Source of the DNA: Blasia pusilla
Lineage: Eukaryota; Marchantiophyta; Marchantiopsida; Blasiales
DNA: 64,000 bases
Assembly: GCA_050084515.1 (NCBI GenBank)
Contig: CM114273.1
Location: 15,004,001-15,068,000 of the forward strand
Direction of reading: 5' to 3'
A program made the translations under genes and the position numbers. Shown here piece after piece: positions 21,192-33,808 of the stretch. Positions within the stretch are counted from its first letter, which is position 1. Every line of letters starts with the position of its first letter. The notes under the pieces were generated by a model. That model was not told where the DNA came from, did no database searches, and worked only from the letters and a program-made list of their open reading frames with translations.

Positions 21192-21723
21192 AATCGCCTA
21201 TCAATGAAAATTTTGCAAGATTGACCATAAATTTTTACTCGCAATTCCAAATTGCACATTGTTTGTTGTACAACGTGTATAGCTTTACAATGTATGACGG
21301 CGTCAAAAAATATTTGGAATTGGACATTCGAGTAAATACTGACGGGGACTGTTTTAAAGCCTAATATCTCTTTCTCCTACACAAAATCTGGCAGCGCTTT
21401 CGCGCTGATTTCTCCCTACAAAAATGTAAAACCTATAAAAATACAAATCAGCAAGCTACATGGTGCTCCTGCGAGCACCAGCATGGGGCAACCCGCCCCC
21501 ATAATCAATCCCTATCAGAAATTGGATAGCGCTTCCGCGCGCCACTCTTTCATACGAAAAATCGACAAATGCAAAGAGCAATCCAAGCACCCCTTGCTCC
21601 AGTGAGCACTCCCATGAGCCATTGAACGGGGAACACGGTTCCCAACCTGCAAAAACAGCGAGTGACTAGAAGCTCCCCCATGAAGCTCTCTCACTCTCTC
21701 ATTCTCTTATTCTCTCTTTGTAA

Positions 21724-22234
21724 AGTAAGATCCAATCTCTCTCTACACCATCTCACACCATAGCTCTCAAAAGTGTACACTCTCTCTCATGTCAAACCAA
21801 TCCCACTCTCTAAATGAGAGGCTTGGGTTACACTCACAAGGCAAGGGACCATAGCTCCCTTACCTCATGCTAAGAGGTTCAACAAAGAGAGAATGAGCTC
21901 TCAAGCTCTCTCTCCTTAAGTTATACCCCTCCCCTCTCCCAAGCTCTCTCCATGGTAACCTATTATCCCAAGTCACCTCCTTGGCTCTTGACCTGATGTA
22001 GAAGGTCAAGGGCCACTTACCAAAAATAGAAAGTTGATCATATACTTAAAATGGTATTTATCTAAAATAGTAAGTTCCTCAATATGGCTCCAAATGAGCT
22101 TAAACGAAGAGAAAACCTGCTCTATCAGGTTTGTCGGGGCCTCAATAGGTCATCCTCGACCTACTAAGCGTGTCCTCCACTACTCATGAAGGCGCTCTAC
22201 TAGATCTCGCCGATCTATCCTAAGAGACGTAACA
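21724..22234 (-). repeat. Element 2 repeat A1 (5' end)
   Basis: About 511 bp matching A2 (12083-12597), outer end GAGACGTAACA. The inner edge meets leader sequence directly without a B repeat. Confidence 0.82.
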
Positions 22235-22238
22235 AAAG
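22235..22238. repeat. Target-site duplication, right copy (element 2)
   Basis: AAAG after the A1 end; matches 11997-12000. Confidence 0.5.
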
Positions 22239-22530
22239 GAAAATGAGAATATTATAGAATTTTTTGTGTGGTAGAGCAAGTTTTTGAAAGGGCAAAGAAG
22301 GAAAAAAATAAAGACAAAGGGAAAACGTGGAGAAAAATATTTTAGAAGGGGAAAGAAAATAAAAAGCAAAAGATAGGGGAAAGAGAAGGGGAAAATAAAC
22401 AAATGGGGAAATTTGAAAAAAAATTAAGTAGGAGAAAAAGAGGAAAAGAAAATAAAGGAAAAGGGGGTAAAAAGGATAAAGTTTGGGGAAAAAAGTATAA
22501 AGAAAAAAAAGAGGGAAGGGGGTTGTGGAC
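22235..22530 (+). other. Purine-rich body of element H, right part
   Basis: About 300 bp dominated by A and G on + (GAAAAAGAGG, GGGGGTAAAAAGG). It continues the tract interrupted at 12000, so H carries roughly 520 bp of near-homopurine sequence in place of gag-pol. No protein-like frame is recognised. Confidence 0.65.
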
Positions 22531-22752
22531 CGTTGGATTCTTTCAAATGTGCAACCTTCAATCTAGCTCAACCAAATCAGAAAGATGAGGAATATCCCAG
22601 GATTAGATATAGGGCGACAAGATCGGGCGGTCCTATCTTACCCCGAGTAACCCGCCTTGCAATCGTTTAATCTAGGGCAGCGAGATCGAACCATCCGATG
22701 GTTTCCCGGCCCTAACCACCCTTCCTCTGTGGTCTCCCCTTGGGGCGGGGAT
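22531..22752 (+). other. 3' end of H body with polypurine tract
   Basis: Mixed sequence without coding content, ending in TTGGGGCGGGGAT at about 22740-22752, directly upstream of the terminal repeat. The G-rich block is a candidate plus-strand primer of H. Confidence 0.5.
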
Positions 22753-23360
22753 TGTCACATCTTAGTTGATCGATAGATAGGGTTCTACCATGTGGACTAC
22801 ATAGAGTGTAAGCGGCAAGTTTGGGTGTAACTTTTCCCCGAGGTGTTGGATGAGGTTGACGACAAGTCTGTTGAGTCAAGTGCATTGTTTCTCGCAATTC
22901 CCATTCTTTGTTATTTTTACCATATGACTTGTTAACCAAGTTAAAGACCACTCGATAACTTGTGCACGCAAGTTATCTTTTGGAGGCTATTTTGGGGGGA
23001 AGAGCCTTTTGACTCTTACCAAGGCTATAAGAGAGGGAGAAATGACTTTCTCAAGCCATATTTATCATGCTAAGCCTTTGGAGCACCTCTCTTACCTTGC
23101 TTGTATAAAGAACTAGGGTGTTTGTGTCTGGATTCCCTCACAGCAAAGGGTGGATGTGGCTCAATATGTCGATGTAGATGCGAGAGTAGAATTGGGCCTG
23201 TGAGTAATTTTTACTCTAATCTTGTTGTGCGATCTCGATGTACATGTATGAGTTCATTTTTGTATGTGTAGATTTACCCATGTGTTGGGATGATCGGTGT
23301 TGTGTGGTGTGGATGTGACCAGCGATGTGGATTGTGTAACGGTTTTGTATGCGCACGACA
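22753..23360 (+). repeat. 3' terminal repeat (A-B unit) of element H
   Basis: 608 bp from TGTCACATCTTAG to GTATGCGCACGACA, with TG...CA ends. The start resembles the complemented A ends of element 2 (GATGTGATAG, then TCCTAAAAGATG), and the end matches the B terminus shared by all copies here. It lies in + orientation, matching the H leader pieces. Confidence 0.6.
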
Positions 23361-26000
23361 TATTGCACTATCATAAAATGCTTTAACAATTTAAGTACAT
23401 GAAGACTCATGTGGTAATAATAATAAATATATTGAGAAAAATATTTATCTCATATAATTTGAACAAAAAATTTCAATATTTAAAAAAATGAGTTCAAAAT
23501 TTTGATAGCAAAAAATATGGAATTTCTCTCAAAAACGCTTCACAAAAAATAGAGATTCTGGTTTTGGAAAATAAAAAAGATGATTTCTTATTATATATCT
23601 TGAAATTAGTTTGGGAAAAAGACATCACATCATTTAATACTCTAGTTTATGAAACTAGCACTTGCCTAGATAAACGACCATTCAACTTCGATATTTTGGT
23701 ACTCCTTGAATCCCCAAAGGGATTTGGAGCTCTCTCCTTGCTCTATATTTAAGATTATATCTAAAATGGTGTCATGTGTCATGTTAACCCCCTTATACCA
23801 TTATATCTTCTTCTTGTGCTACTCCATTCCCCCACATTAGTTCTTTACTTAAAAATATTGGAATATGGGAAAAACGAGTTTGGATTCCATTTTGGGGGAA
23901 AATCATGAGGTGCATTTCCATAACACACAACTTGAGTCCTTTTCTTTTGGTTAGTCTAGATTCTATGAAAATTCAATGAAAAAATAAAACATCTCATTTG
24001 AAAATATCCAAATGTACAATAGAAATGATATAACATATCAAATATCTCATGAAAATACCCAAATGTTGAATGATTCTTTCATATCTCCTACCTTAGTTCC
24101 CTCCTATCTATGCATTATTGGTATGGGAGTTCCGAATTATTTTGCATGTAAAATTTCATTCACTCCTAATATATTTGGTTTCAACATTTGCATTCAAGAT
24201 CACGAACAAGTTGTTGAAGTTGTAGCTTTCTAAAGGGAGGTCTTGGTGGCTAACTACCTCATTAGGTCAAGTTTCCTTGGCATAAAGTAGAAATCTCACA
24301 TTTCATATGTTACCTAGTAGGGTTGGGGACTTTGGATCAACTTTCCACACATCCAAGGAGTATGAGGAATCATTCAAAGTCGATTGAATGGGTAAGGCCT
24401 CCTTTGCTAACTCACCATACTTGTTTTTGTGAAGGGGGAAATGGGTTTGTTACCATTTGTAGCCTGGCAAGACAATATTACTATGTAGAAGTTTAAATGA
24501 ATGGGATTGATATTTTTGAGAAACGACCATCCACCCTAAGTTGCTTAATCCGTTGCCAATACGCCATTACCATCCTGACCTACAAAAATTATTTCCCTCC
24601 CCCACCTTAGCCCCCTTTATCTACTCCACTTGAGGTTAAACACATGTGCACAAGTCCTTCCATGACATGACACAAAACATACCCCACTTCTTGCATTCTC
24701 TCTCTTCCTCCAAAGCGGATTAACCCACAACAATATTTATCTATGTGGTATATAGATATCATTTTTTTATAGGTGACACAAAGTTGTTTATCCTCCAAGT
24801 TTAGAATTTCTAAAAGTCCTTATATGCTTGAGATAATGAAGTATTCCTAAAGGATCTCTATAGCTAAGGGTCATTCCATATCTATGAATCGTGGCATACA
24901 AATCTTCATAAATGAGGGGAACCTAAGGGTAGACATACATTAGAGCATATGAAAGAAGCCCTTGTGTGTTTGTGCTTTGTATGCCACAAGAGATCAAACA
25001 AGTAACTTTTTAAAACTCATTTAAACTTCTTCATTTTAAGAAATTGTATGAGTGGAAAAATTAGTTTATAACATTGGTGTTATATAGGTTGGATGGTATC
25101 TTAGAGATATCTCAGCAACACTCATAAGTAGTCCGGCCCTTCATAACATGAGATCAAAGTTACATTGATAACATGTCATCTGAAGTTGTGTCTTAACGGT
25201 TTATTATTGCCCTACTAATGGTCCACAAATTTGAGTAATCCACATTTATGCCAAAACTTTGAGATTGTGTAGATTATGTTGGAATTGTAGATTTAATGCT
25301 CTTTTCTTTCCCTGATTTCTACTCCATTTAATATTCTTCTTCCTATTCTTATTCTTGCCCTTACACCCCTCTCTAGATTTTCCAATGTTTTGGTTGTTTT
25401 CTCAAAGGATTTGTTTTCTTTCCCTTTCAACCACTCCCAACTCCATCCAGTCAAGAGTGGATTTAATATGTTTTGACTTTTCATAACTTCGTCCACTCTT
25501 AGATGGACCTTTTCTCTTCTATCCAGTCCTTGGTTCATTTAATCACCCCACACATAACGTCTAACAAAATTAATTGTTTTTAGAAACAAAAAATGAGCAT
25601 CACTAGTTTATCCAACAACTATGTGGCCCAGTCTTTTTCCATGGAAGAATATATCTAAATATCAGGAATATGCGAGTGCACATACCTACCCAACAAGCCA
25701 GCAGTAATTAGTAATCTATTAAAGAACCTTAATCTGTTCGAAACACCTACCCTAATTTTAGGTGGCATGTTTTCCTGCACAACAAAGACCTCCAAATCCA
25801 CTTGGCAGAATAAAAGAACGTTCTTCGGTAAATAAATAAACTTAAATATTTGCAAAACGCGTCCATGCCTCTCCCAGCCACCTGCCCCGCAAATGATCGA
25901 CGCCACCCTATTTATTCCTTCACGTTGGTAGTAACCTGACTACCAGACTTTTTATGTATTTATTCCATATTCACTACCATGATGGTCCCCTGCTGGACAG
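23361..26000. other. AT-rich intergenic, no gene seen
   Basis: Short open frames only, none with recognisable content. Composition resembles 57181-64000. I see no terminal repeats or coding motifs. Confidence 0.5.
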
Positions 26001-29000
26001 TTTGGACCGGTCAGCTGACGTAAATTTCTCCTATCTCCACTCGGAAATGGTGATCCCGACATGTTAGTGCGGACCCCGCCGGCAAGAGTATGGGCCGGTG
26101 AATGCCAAGAATCCCATACACTTTCCGGGTGGTCAAGAATTTTCGAAATTTCAAGAGTGACCTATCTGGTCATGGCATGAATTCGAAGGCTGCATCCGCG
26201 ATCGGGAGCAAGATCGACGGCATGCCATCACACATGACTTCGCCAGATTTTCGGGCGGGCAGAGTGATGTAAGCGACCCGTGTTCCTGAGGCATTCCACT
26301 GAGCGGTTTTCCAAGCAAAATGATGCAGACCTGGAAAGGATGGAAGAGCGGAACCTCTGCAGACTCGGACACCAGACGTCTGATAGCACAACCACCATTT
26401 CAATTCTATGTTCCCCCCTTATTGTGGCTTTGCAACTCTGTGCTCAGAGAACAACATCATCAGTAATGGTGCTCGAGAATCCCATAGTTTCTATCAGGAT
26501 CTTCTTGGAAATCTTACGGATTCGGAGACACTTGACGTGTATGTTTCTCGGATCTAATGACGGGATCCAGAACTGATGTAATATTGCGAAACTGTAGGAA
26601 TCGTAGACTTTGGAAGAAGATGTGATATGGGAGGATATTCCGCGCGCGAGTTGCTACATCTACGAGAATCATCAACTTGGTTTCTAGCAGCCCTAAACCT
26701 GAGAAGCCTCAACAGGTGAGGCGTTTAAGGGTGACCTTGCTTGAGTCATCATGGCTCCTCTCTACTGAGACTTGCCGCAACAACATAAAGCTGAAGTTAT
26801 CTCAAGTTTCTCCATCTATCAATCCTTGAGGAATCAAGAAATGGAAACAATCGCAAATTTCTGCACAGGTCCCCATCCCTACAGCTAATTCACACAAGGA
26901 ATAATGAATATATGTGCGTAACTTTGTCTTTGAATCCAAGCTCATTCACACCAGATATCATAAAGTGCGTATATGTGACATATCTACCTGACAAGCTAGC
27001 AGTAATTGATGATCTATCGATCTTGAGTGATATAGATATTGAACGTGAGATGATTCAAGCTCGTACCTTCGACAACACACTGCCAAGTTTGATGATTAGT
27101 TCGAGCACTGGAGAGATCCAAGTACAGAGCTTTCTGCAGGCAACCATTGATATTCGGAGGCTTGTAGATGATCGACGGGTCACACTCCTCGGGTTCACCG
27201 TCATCTTTCCTCGAGCAGACCTGTCTTTGCTGTCATTGATTTGCGGACCTAAGAATGTGTCACAAGCTTGTGAAACAGCCCTCCCAAAACAAGGACACAT
27301 TTCCGAAATTTGAGATCGAGTTCTCAAGCATCAAAACAGCATGTGTACACATGTAGGACGGAGGACCGTTTCTCAATCTTGCGATTCATTCATATGTTCG
27401 CAGGTATCCTTTGCAGATACATGGCTGCACTCGCTAGATCGATCTAGCCAGGCAAGCTGCACTAGTAACTTCAAGCGATTCAGGTCTGTCTTCACCAAGC
27501 TAGCTTCTAACAGACACCTTGAAACGATTAGAGACATCTTGGGAGAGATAGTGAGGAACGTTATCTTCAAGAATTCGAGCTTCTAAAAAAATGAATCTCC
27601 ATCTTCAGTAGTTGTGACTTCTAAAAAATTTACAGCGGCATTCAGGAATCTTAGCTTCTAAAAATTGGATCGCTGCGTGCGGGTTTACCACAAACATGCA
27701 TGTGGAGGCAAACAACCACCCTGCCAGGCGCTCATGCTCATTCCGTAGGCGTCCTCAGTCACAGTCCGATATCGAGATTCAATTACAGCAACTAGGGTTG
27801 AGTATTTTCGAATTCATTCCTGCAAGTCCTCCTCGATCATGGGAGGTGAAGGTGAACCCTACCTACTATGCTGTTGGAATTGATAACGCTCACTCACTGA
27901 CATGCGATTGAATGAACATAACTGGACTGGCACTGCTAAAAAACCTACCGCTTACAAGAACGTGTCTGACCGTGTACATATAGTTAAGTAATTACTAGAT
28001 CCGAATAAAAAACGTAGGAAATTTCAACATCGAGTTGTCAGGACCGGAATGCAATCTTACAAACGTACAACAGCCGACTATGAAAAGGTAGGAGACTACA
28101 CTTTAAAGCCGACAAGGGAAGCTAGATTCAGTATACCTAGACTAGGTGGTAGGTGAATTACGCAGTCTGTTGGTGGAGCACAATTTTGAAGAATCACAAT
28201 TAAGCGCAGCTCTCAGCCGTGAGGAACGTAAATATGCCGAAGCATAAAAGTACATGCGAACGATGGCAAGGTCGGGATCTCACGGCCCACCGTAATCGGA
28301 CCGGGATGCTAAAATTCAGGAAAGCTTCGCTGGGCTGCTGTATCCCACAAGAAAGGGGAGTGTGTAAGTAGAAACAATCCTGACTGCTACATACGGTCGG
28401 CGATCTAGGGCTATATGTGTACAGTTCCACTGCTTGCCCCATTACTGCCTGCCTGGGACACACACCAGTGCTTACTTACTGTACAATCGAACAGAGACTC
28501 CGCGCGTCGTAGACCTAGCTACAGATATGGATCCGTACGCGAGCGTACTAACTCAGACCGTCAGCTCGATCTACCGCTACACATTTCGCTTCAGATCTAA
28601 ACGTTGCTATTGCAGCTTGTCACCTGTCGGTCAGTGGTAAAGGTGCTGTGAGTAGATCTCAGCAACTTTTTCGATCCTACGCAGCTGGTGGACGGGTGTC
28701 CGTGACATATTTTGACCAGGGTCCGGGGAGTTTTTTCACGAGAACCGGTACTTTTCCGTTTTGGGCAAAACAGGACGGCAAATCTTCAAGTTTTTCCAAT
28801 CCTGGCCGGCCATTTCGATACGAATACAAAGAAACTCGTGCTAATCTGATCGGGTTTTGACCGGGAATTCAAAATCAAAATCGGGAATTTCCCATTTCAT
28901 CCGGCCAGCTCAACTCGTTACCCCGGCTACGACGCGGTGAGCGAGTAAGGAAAAACCTAGCATTCACGGCACGTGGAGTGCTGAATCCGTTGTCCATTTC

Positions 29001-32000
29001 TCTAGCTTCAGGATCCGGGGATATCCAATTTCAGGCGACGGGCTCGGGCACAGTAAATTCATCGATTAAACACGCAGCTTTCCATCCACAAACATAGACG
29101 AATATATATCCTCGATGGTTTCCAAATTTATGTGACCGTATGCCTTCAGGCCAGTCAGAAATGCGCGTTAAGGCTGTGTCAACGTATGAAGGAGATCTAC
29201 ATTCAATGAACCATGCGTATTCTCGACTTACAATGTGCCTCCAGGCGGGTCAGGTAGTGAACCCTGCTTATAAACACAGTCGCGCCACAGGAGAGTTTCC
29301 AAGAAGTTCGAACTTCCATGAATCTGTATGCGAATTCGTATGTTCAACTGCAATAATTGCCAACTTGGAGCAAGAAGTTAAAAATACGCATGGTTAGTTG
29401 AATGTATGGTTCTTTCATACGTTGAAATAAATGTCATTTAAACCATCTACCGTAGATATGACCTCTTTGAAGTACGCCTGCCCGTCATCGGGATCAACGT
29501 ACGAAGGAGAAGTCAATATCATATCGCAGCAGCTTCACAGGGGGCGGCTCAGAATCGAAACTTCCAGAATCAAGTCATCAGCACGGAGCGTCCGATCCGT
29601 CTCGGAGCGTCGATCTGTGGATAGAGATAACGCCTGTAGAGTACGAGTATAATTTGAAGAATCGGCTGAACGCTCATCTTGTAGACACACTTGAGATTGG
29701 TTACGTGAATCCACTTGAGGCTTAAACCGCTCCCGGCGTACGTGGACCCTGATCATGATTCTCCCGCCTAGAGCGATCGATTTGTGTTCTTGACAATTGA
29801 CGACCCTAAACAACTGCTACTGTTGAAAGGATCATCTAACTGCTTTGGAACACTCGCCAACTGGAATTATCAATGTACAAGGATGAGACGGAGATTGTAC
29901 CGAGGACGTCGTGACGATTTCAATTTTGCTCCAGAAAAGCATATACACATGGATCGTTTATTCCTTCAGCCAAGAATATTCCCGTGATCATGCTTGTCAA
30001 TATCGCTGCAAAATTCCTGCGACAGCGAAGGGTTGAATTTTTCAATTCATGAATTCTCCGTCTGTGGATCTCCTGTAGAAAATTTTGACAGCTGATTCCC
30101 GTCGCCAGCCTGCGTTGAAGGGATCATGCTTGCCAGACTTCCGTCGTGTGTATATAGTAATTAAGGAACGTGTGACATGAGCTTCTCGTTCCAGCTCTGT
30201 ACGCGCTGGAGAAACCGAAACAAGAAGTTGAGTCGATTCTTAATCTGTCCCATCATACCAGCTGGCATCCTTTGAATATTCCGGGCTTTTCGGAATCCGA
30301 TCTGTCGCGCACATCGACATGAATATGACTCTGGAACCGCGAGAAATCGTGAGCATGACGAGATCTCAAACTCTAGGCAAGCAGGTCTGGCTGGCCTCCG
30401 GCTACCACTACGAGGCTTACCCCGGAACCTTCGCCCGCTGACTCTGATGCCCCGAGTTATGTAGAATTCTTTGCGTGTGACAACGGCCCGCCTTCGGCAT
30501 TTTCGAGCATCTCACCAACGACTAACCACCAAATTTTCGTACTCTTCGACGATCGAACCGCCCGTCAAAGAGAACTAGTCTCGATACTCGTTTCAAGAAC
30601 CCGAAGTGAGCCACTCGAACCCTCACGAGAACGGAAGGCACAAGTTCACTATATCAGGCTTTCAGTGATTTTTTTTTTAATCGGACCACTACTCGGGCTC
30701 CTGGGGATTACGCATAGGCTTGTTCCAACTGGCCAGATTCGAGATACTCGAGTGGGAAGGATCAGTCGTGCCGAGCACCTTTAACCGCCTTCCCCAGACT
30801 GACTCAGTAAAGACCTCCTGACTAATCTGAACAAGTATAGACGTACGACATCGGAAGTCGGACGGAGCGAATGCAGAGGAAGTGGATGCGCAACTGCTGG
30901 CCTTACCAAAGACCAGCCCGCACTTTACTGATCCCAGTAGCGTACGCATGGTCAGTTCTCAAGCTTGGGGCCGATCGAGTGTTAGGTCGCGGCAATCCCG
31001 AACGAGAGAGTATTACATCGCTCTGGTGCTGACCAAGCTACGGTGCGCATCCGCAGAATAACTTATAGTCGAAGAGAACGATCGCGATTCGGAAGAAAGA
31101 GTCCAACTACAACATTATCATGCAGCGGCCTGACTTCCAGGAAGTTTGCAGCTAATTAACTGGTACGCGAACCCGGCCCAACAGCTGCCGTCCGGGCCCT
31201 CCATAGTATATGGCTGTCTGCTGGTCCAGAAAAGCCCTTCCAGCGAGAAGGTTTTCATTTGCTGTTCTAGAGTCGACCGGGGCGTGGGCCTCACATGGGC
31301 ACTGTTCGCTGATTCGTGTTCATGATCGTTCACATCTCGTCCTTACAAGGACAAAATGTTCACGACCTCAGATCTCGGGGTGACGCGGTCTCCTTCGCAC
31401 CGCCGCTTTCTCTCTGGATCGAGAATTTCCGTAGTTGCAGATAAGGTTGCAAGCGGACAGCTCGAGCATCACAACGATCCCGGCGACCAATCCAATGTCG
31501 ATCCCTTTCTACCTGTTAGACGACAACTGGTGTACTGTACCATATATACCTACGATGGGATCTCGGTAGCCTACATTGACATAAATCGCTACCTTGGGAT
31601 CCACCGCCACAATGCGTAGCAGTCTTGTGCAGAATCTGCCAGGCACCACGAACCGTTCCTGGACACCAGTGGAGAAACCCAATCGACCGTATCGACGTCG
31701 TGCGATGCTTCGCGGGAGCCTCGAACCACTGTCACTCTCCGATCGTCACCGAAATCGAGAAGGCGAGTACCACGTGACGTCCACCGATTCTCCGGAGGAC
31801 CGGATCCCCGATCACTGGTCCCGAATCTCCTCTGCTACTTATCGATAGGTCCTCAAGCCACCACGCGTGTGAACCCCATTGACGGATCACGTTCTGCGCT
31901 TCCGACGATTTCCCAAGTTGACTTTTTGTGTTCAAGTTGACGCCTCGGGCTGGATCGTATGCCGCGAAATTTCGACGATCATCAATGTGTTCCCGGACTC

Positions 32001-33808
32001 CAGTCACGGCAAGATTTACCCGTTCCTCGCCATATCATCCAGCCTTTCTCACGTAGTTCTGCACAGGAAAAACCGCTTCCAGTAGCCTCGCCACACTTCC
32101 AGCTCACAGCACACACACACACAGGAACAGAACCCTATTTAGGATCGCTAATCCGCGAAGAAATTCGTCACGACCCTTGGACTGGATGTTGAGGCAATCT
32201 GCTTGAAAAGCTGCAGTCCAATAGGACGGGTACACGACGAAAGCGGGAAGCGCCACTATCCGCGTCTTTAAATTCCCAAATCTCATACACACATACACAT
32301 ACATGCACATACGCTGCGGGCAGATCTCCTAGAGGAATATCGTCCTCAGAATCCATGCATGCATTCCATGATGACCATAGATTCACATCTTGCTCAGAGC
32401 TTGTTAATGATCAGGTCTAGTGAAGAGGATCACCGTAGGTAGGCTGGGGGTCTGGCGGGGTTTACCTGCTGGAGACTACTACAAAATCCACTCCGAGCTC
32501 CACAGAGCGTTACGAGCACGGATTCCGACATTGTTGGAGGCAGCTTCTTGTGAACTTGGGGAATGAGTCGCAGGTTTGGGAAACTACTCCGCCGTCACCC
32601 TTGCGCATGAACAAGCTGCCTTGGATCAGGGCAGAGGTGATTTCCACATCTAGTGCTGCGAAGTTGATGTGATTTGTGCGATTCATGCGTCGTGCCATGA
32701 CGGCGCATCCTGGCCTCCAAATCTCACGATACTTACATCCTTCAACTTATGCGGAATTGTTTCTCAAGCTTGTGACGCAGTCCTCGGTTCACAAAACCGA
32801 ACGGAACGAGTGCAAGTGACGGTCCTCGATCAGAGTACGTGCTCGGATAGCTCAAAGATGGGAATTTCGTGCAGTCTCGACTCTACGAATCCAATCTTTT
32901 GTGTTCAAACCAGTAGACTTGATTAGCTCGTCTGATTCAATGAACGTGAGCTCAGGTATTTCAGTTTCTGTCTCATATCCATGCAAAATCCGTGAGAAGA
33001 ATTTCGATTTCTTGGCGCGTTGAAGTTCCTCTCTTAGCCAGTGGCCCTGTACAATCTACGTCCGCGAGCGCACCTAGCTTGTGCTCTTGCTCCTGAGCCT
33101 GTGAGGACTTGGGAGCACTCATTGGGGCGACTCGCAGAATGTGACCAGATTGTAGCGACACTAGATTCACAGAGCTCCTCTTGGAATGCGGACACACTGC
33201 TTTCAAGTAAATGAGATCTACAGTTCGGAGGCGTAAGAATGGCTTGAACACTTGTCTCGTCAATTGCATCCGTCTGATCATGAAGCAACCTCTCTGAAGT
33301 GGCGCGGGTGAGCTGAAAATTTCACGATGTGCGTCCTGCATATGATAACAGCGAACGAAATGAGATTAAAACTTCATGTTCTTATGATTCGTGCGGAAGA
33401 CTTTGCAACGATTGTAACACTCTCGCCACTGGAACATCTCTTTTCTGTCAGTTCTCCGACAGCGAACGGGATGGAGTTTGGTACCAGCGGGTTGGAGGAA
33501 ATTCAAATGTCGCCTGAGTTTGGCATGAATGAATCTCGGATCTTGCTGGCGAAGTGTCCAGGATCTCTCTCGCACTGATCGCACTGCTACCTGCGGCCTG
33601 GATCAATCATATGCGGAGATGAAAGTTCCCATTTGTAAAAATGTGATAGTGTTGGCTACGCTGGAGCATCTTCCACGAGTGTTAGGTACTTTCCTTCTGA
33701 AGATTAAACTACTAACGGAACGCACGGATTTTTCTTGTACAGTAGCGAGTACTGAATCCCTATGCTCATGGAAGCCAGTAATTTCCGAATGAAGAAACGG
33801 AACTCTAT

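Larger units (their letters stand above)
20111..21723 (-). other. Element 2 leader
   Basis: A long untranslated region between A1 and gag. It contains a degenerate GACGGTTGACC-like minisatellite (21020-21150), a telomere-like hairpin (21164-21191), the hairpin TGGTGCTC/GAGCACCA (21461-21480), and the CAGCGCTT motif (21385, 21517). Its inner half matches the H leader pieces at 1-547 and 11246-11790 in reverse complement. No primer-binding site of the initiator-Met type was seen after A1. Confidence 0.6.
12001..22234 (-). mobile_element. Element 2: Ty3/gypsy retrotransposon with DNMT and PHD, decayed
   Basis: Minus-strand order: A1 (22234-21724), leader (21723-20111), gag (20110-18661), linker (18660-18101), protease (18100-17491), DNA methyltransferase (17484-16320), RT and RNase H (15900-14655), integrase plus PHD (14452-12889), purine tract (12716-12709), B1 (12708-12598), A2 (12597-12083), B2 (12082-12001). 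The coding body is homologous to element 1 throughout, but the A repeats are of a different sequence type. The outer ends are TGTTACGTC and GCACGACA. It is less damaged than element 1 in the methyltransferase and integrase. Confidence 0.85.
1..23360. mobile_element. Nested cluster of DNMT-bearing Ty3/gypsy elements
   Basis: Three levels of insertion can be read from interrupted homologies. Host element H runs on + in three pieces (1-786, 11207-12000, 22235-23360). A solo A-B terminal repeat on - (787-880 plus 10655-11206) sits in H. Element 1 (881-10654, -) sits inside that solo repeat. Element 2 (12001-22234, -) sits in the purine-rich body of H. The joins are consistent: the solo repeat resumes across element 1, the PHD-coding sequence of H resumes across block 1, and the purine-rich body of H resumes across element 2. 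Element order in time is therefore H first, then the solo-repeat parent, then element 1; element 2 came after H. Confidence 0.8.

Noticed and set aside
26912-27313. A 133-codon open frame on +
   Set aside because: It begins with GTG, not ATG, has no recognisable motif and lies among unrelated short frames.
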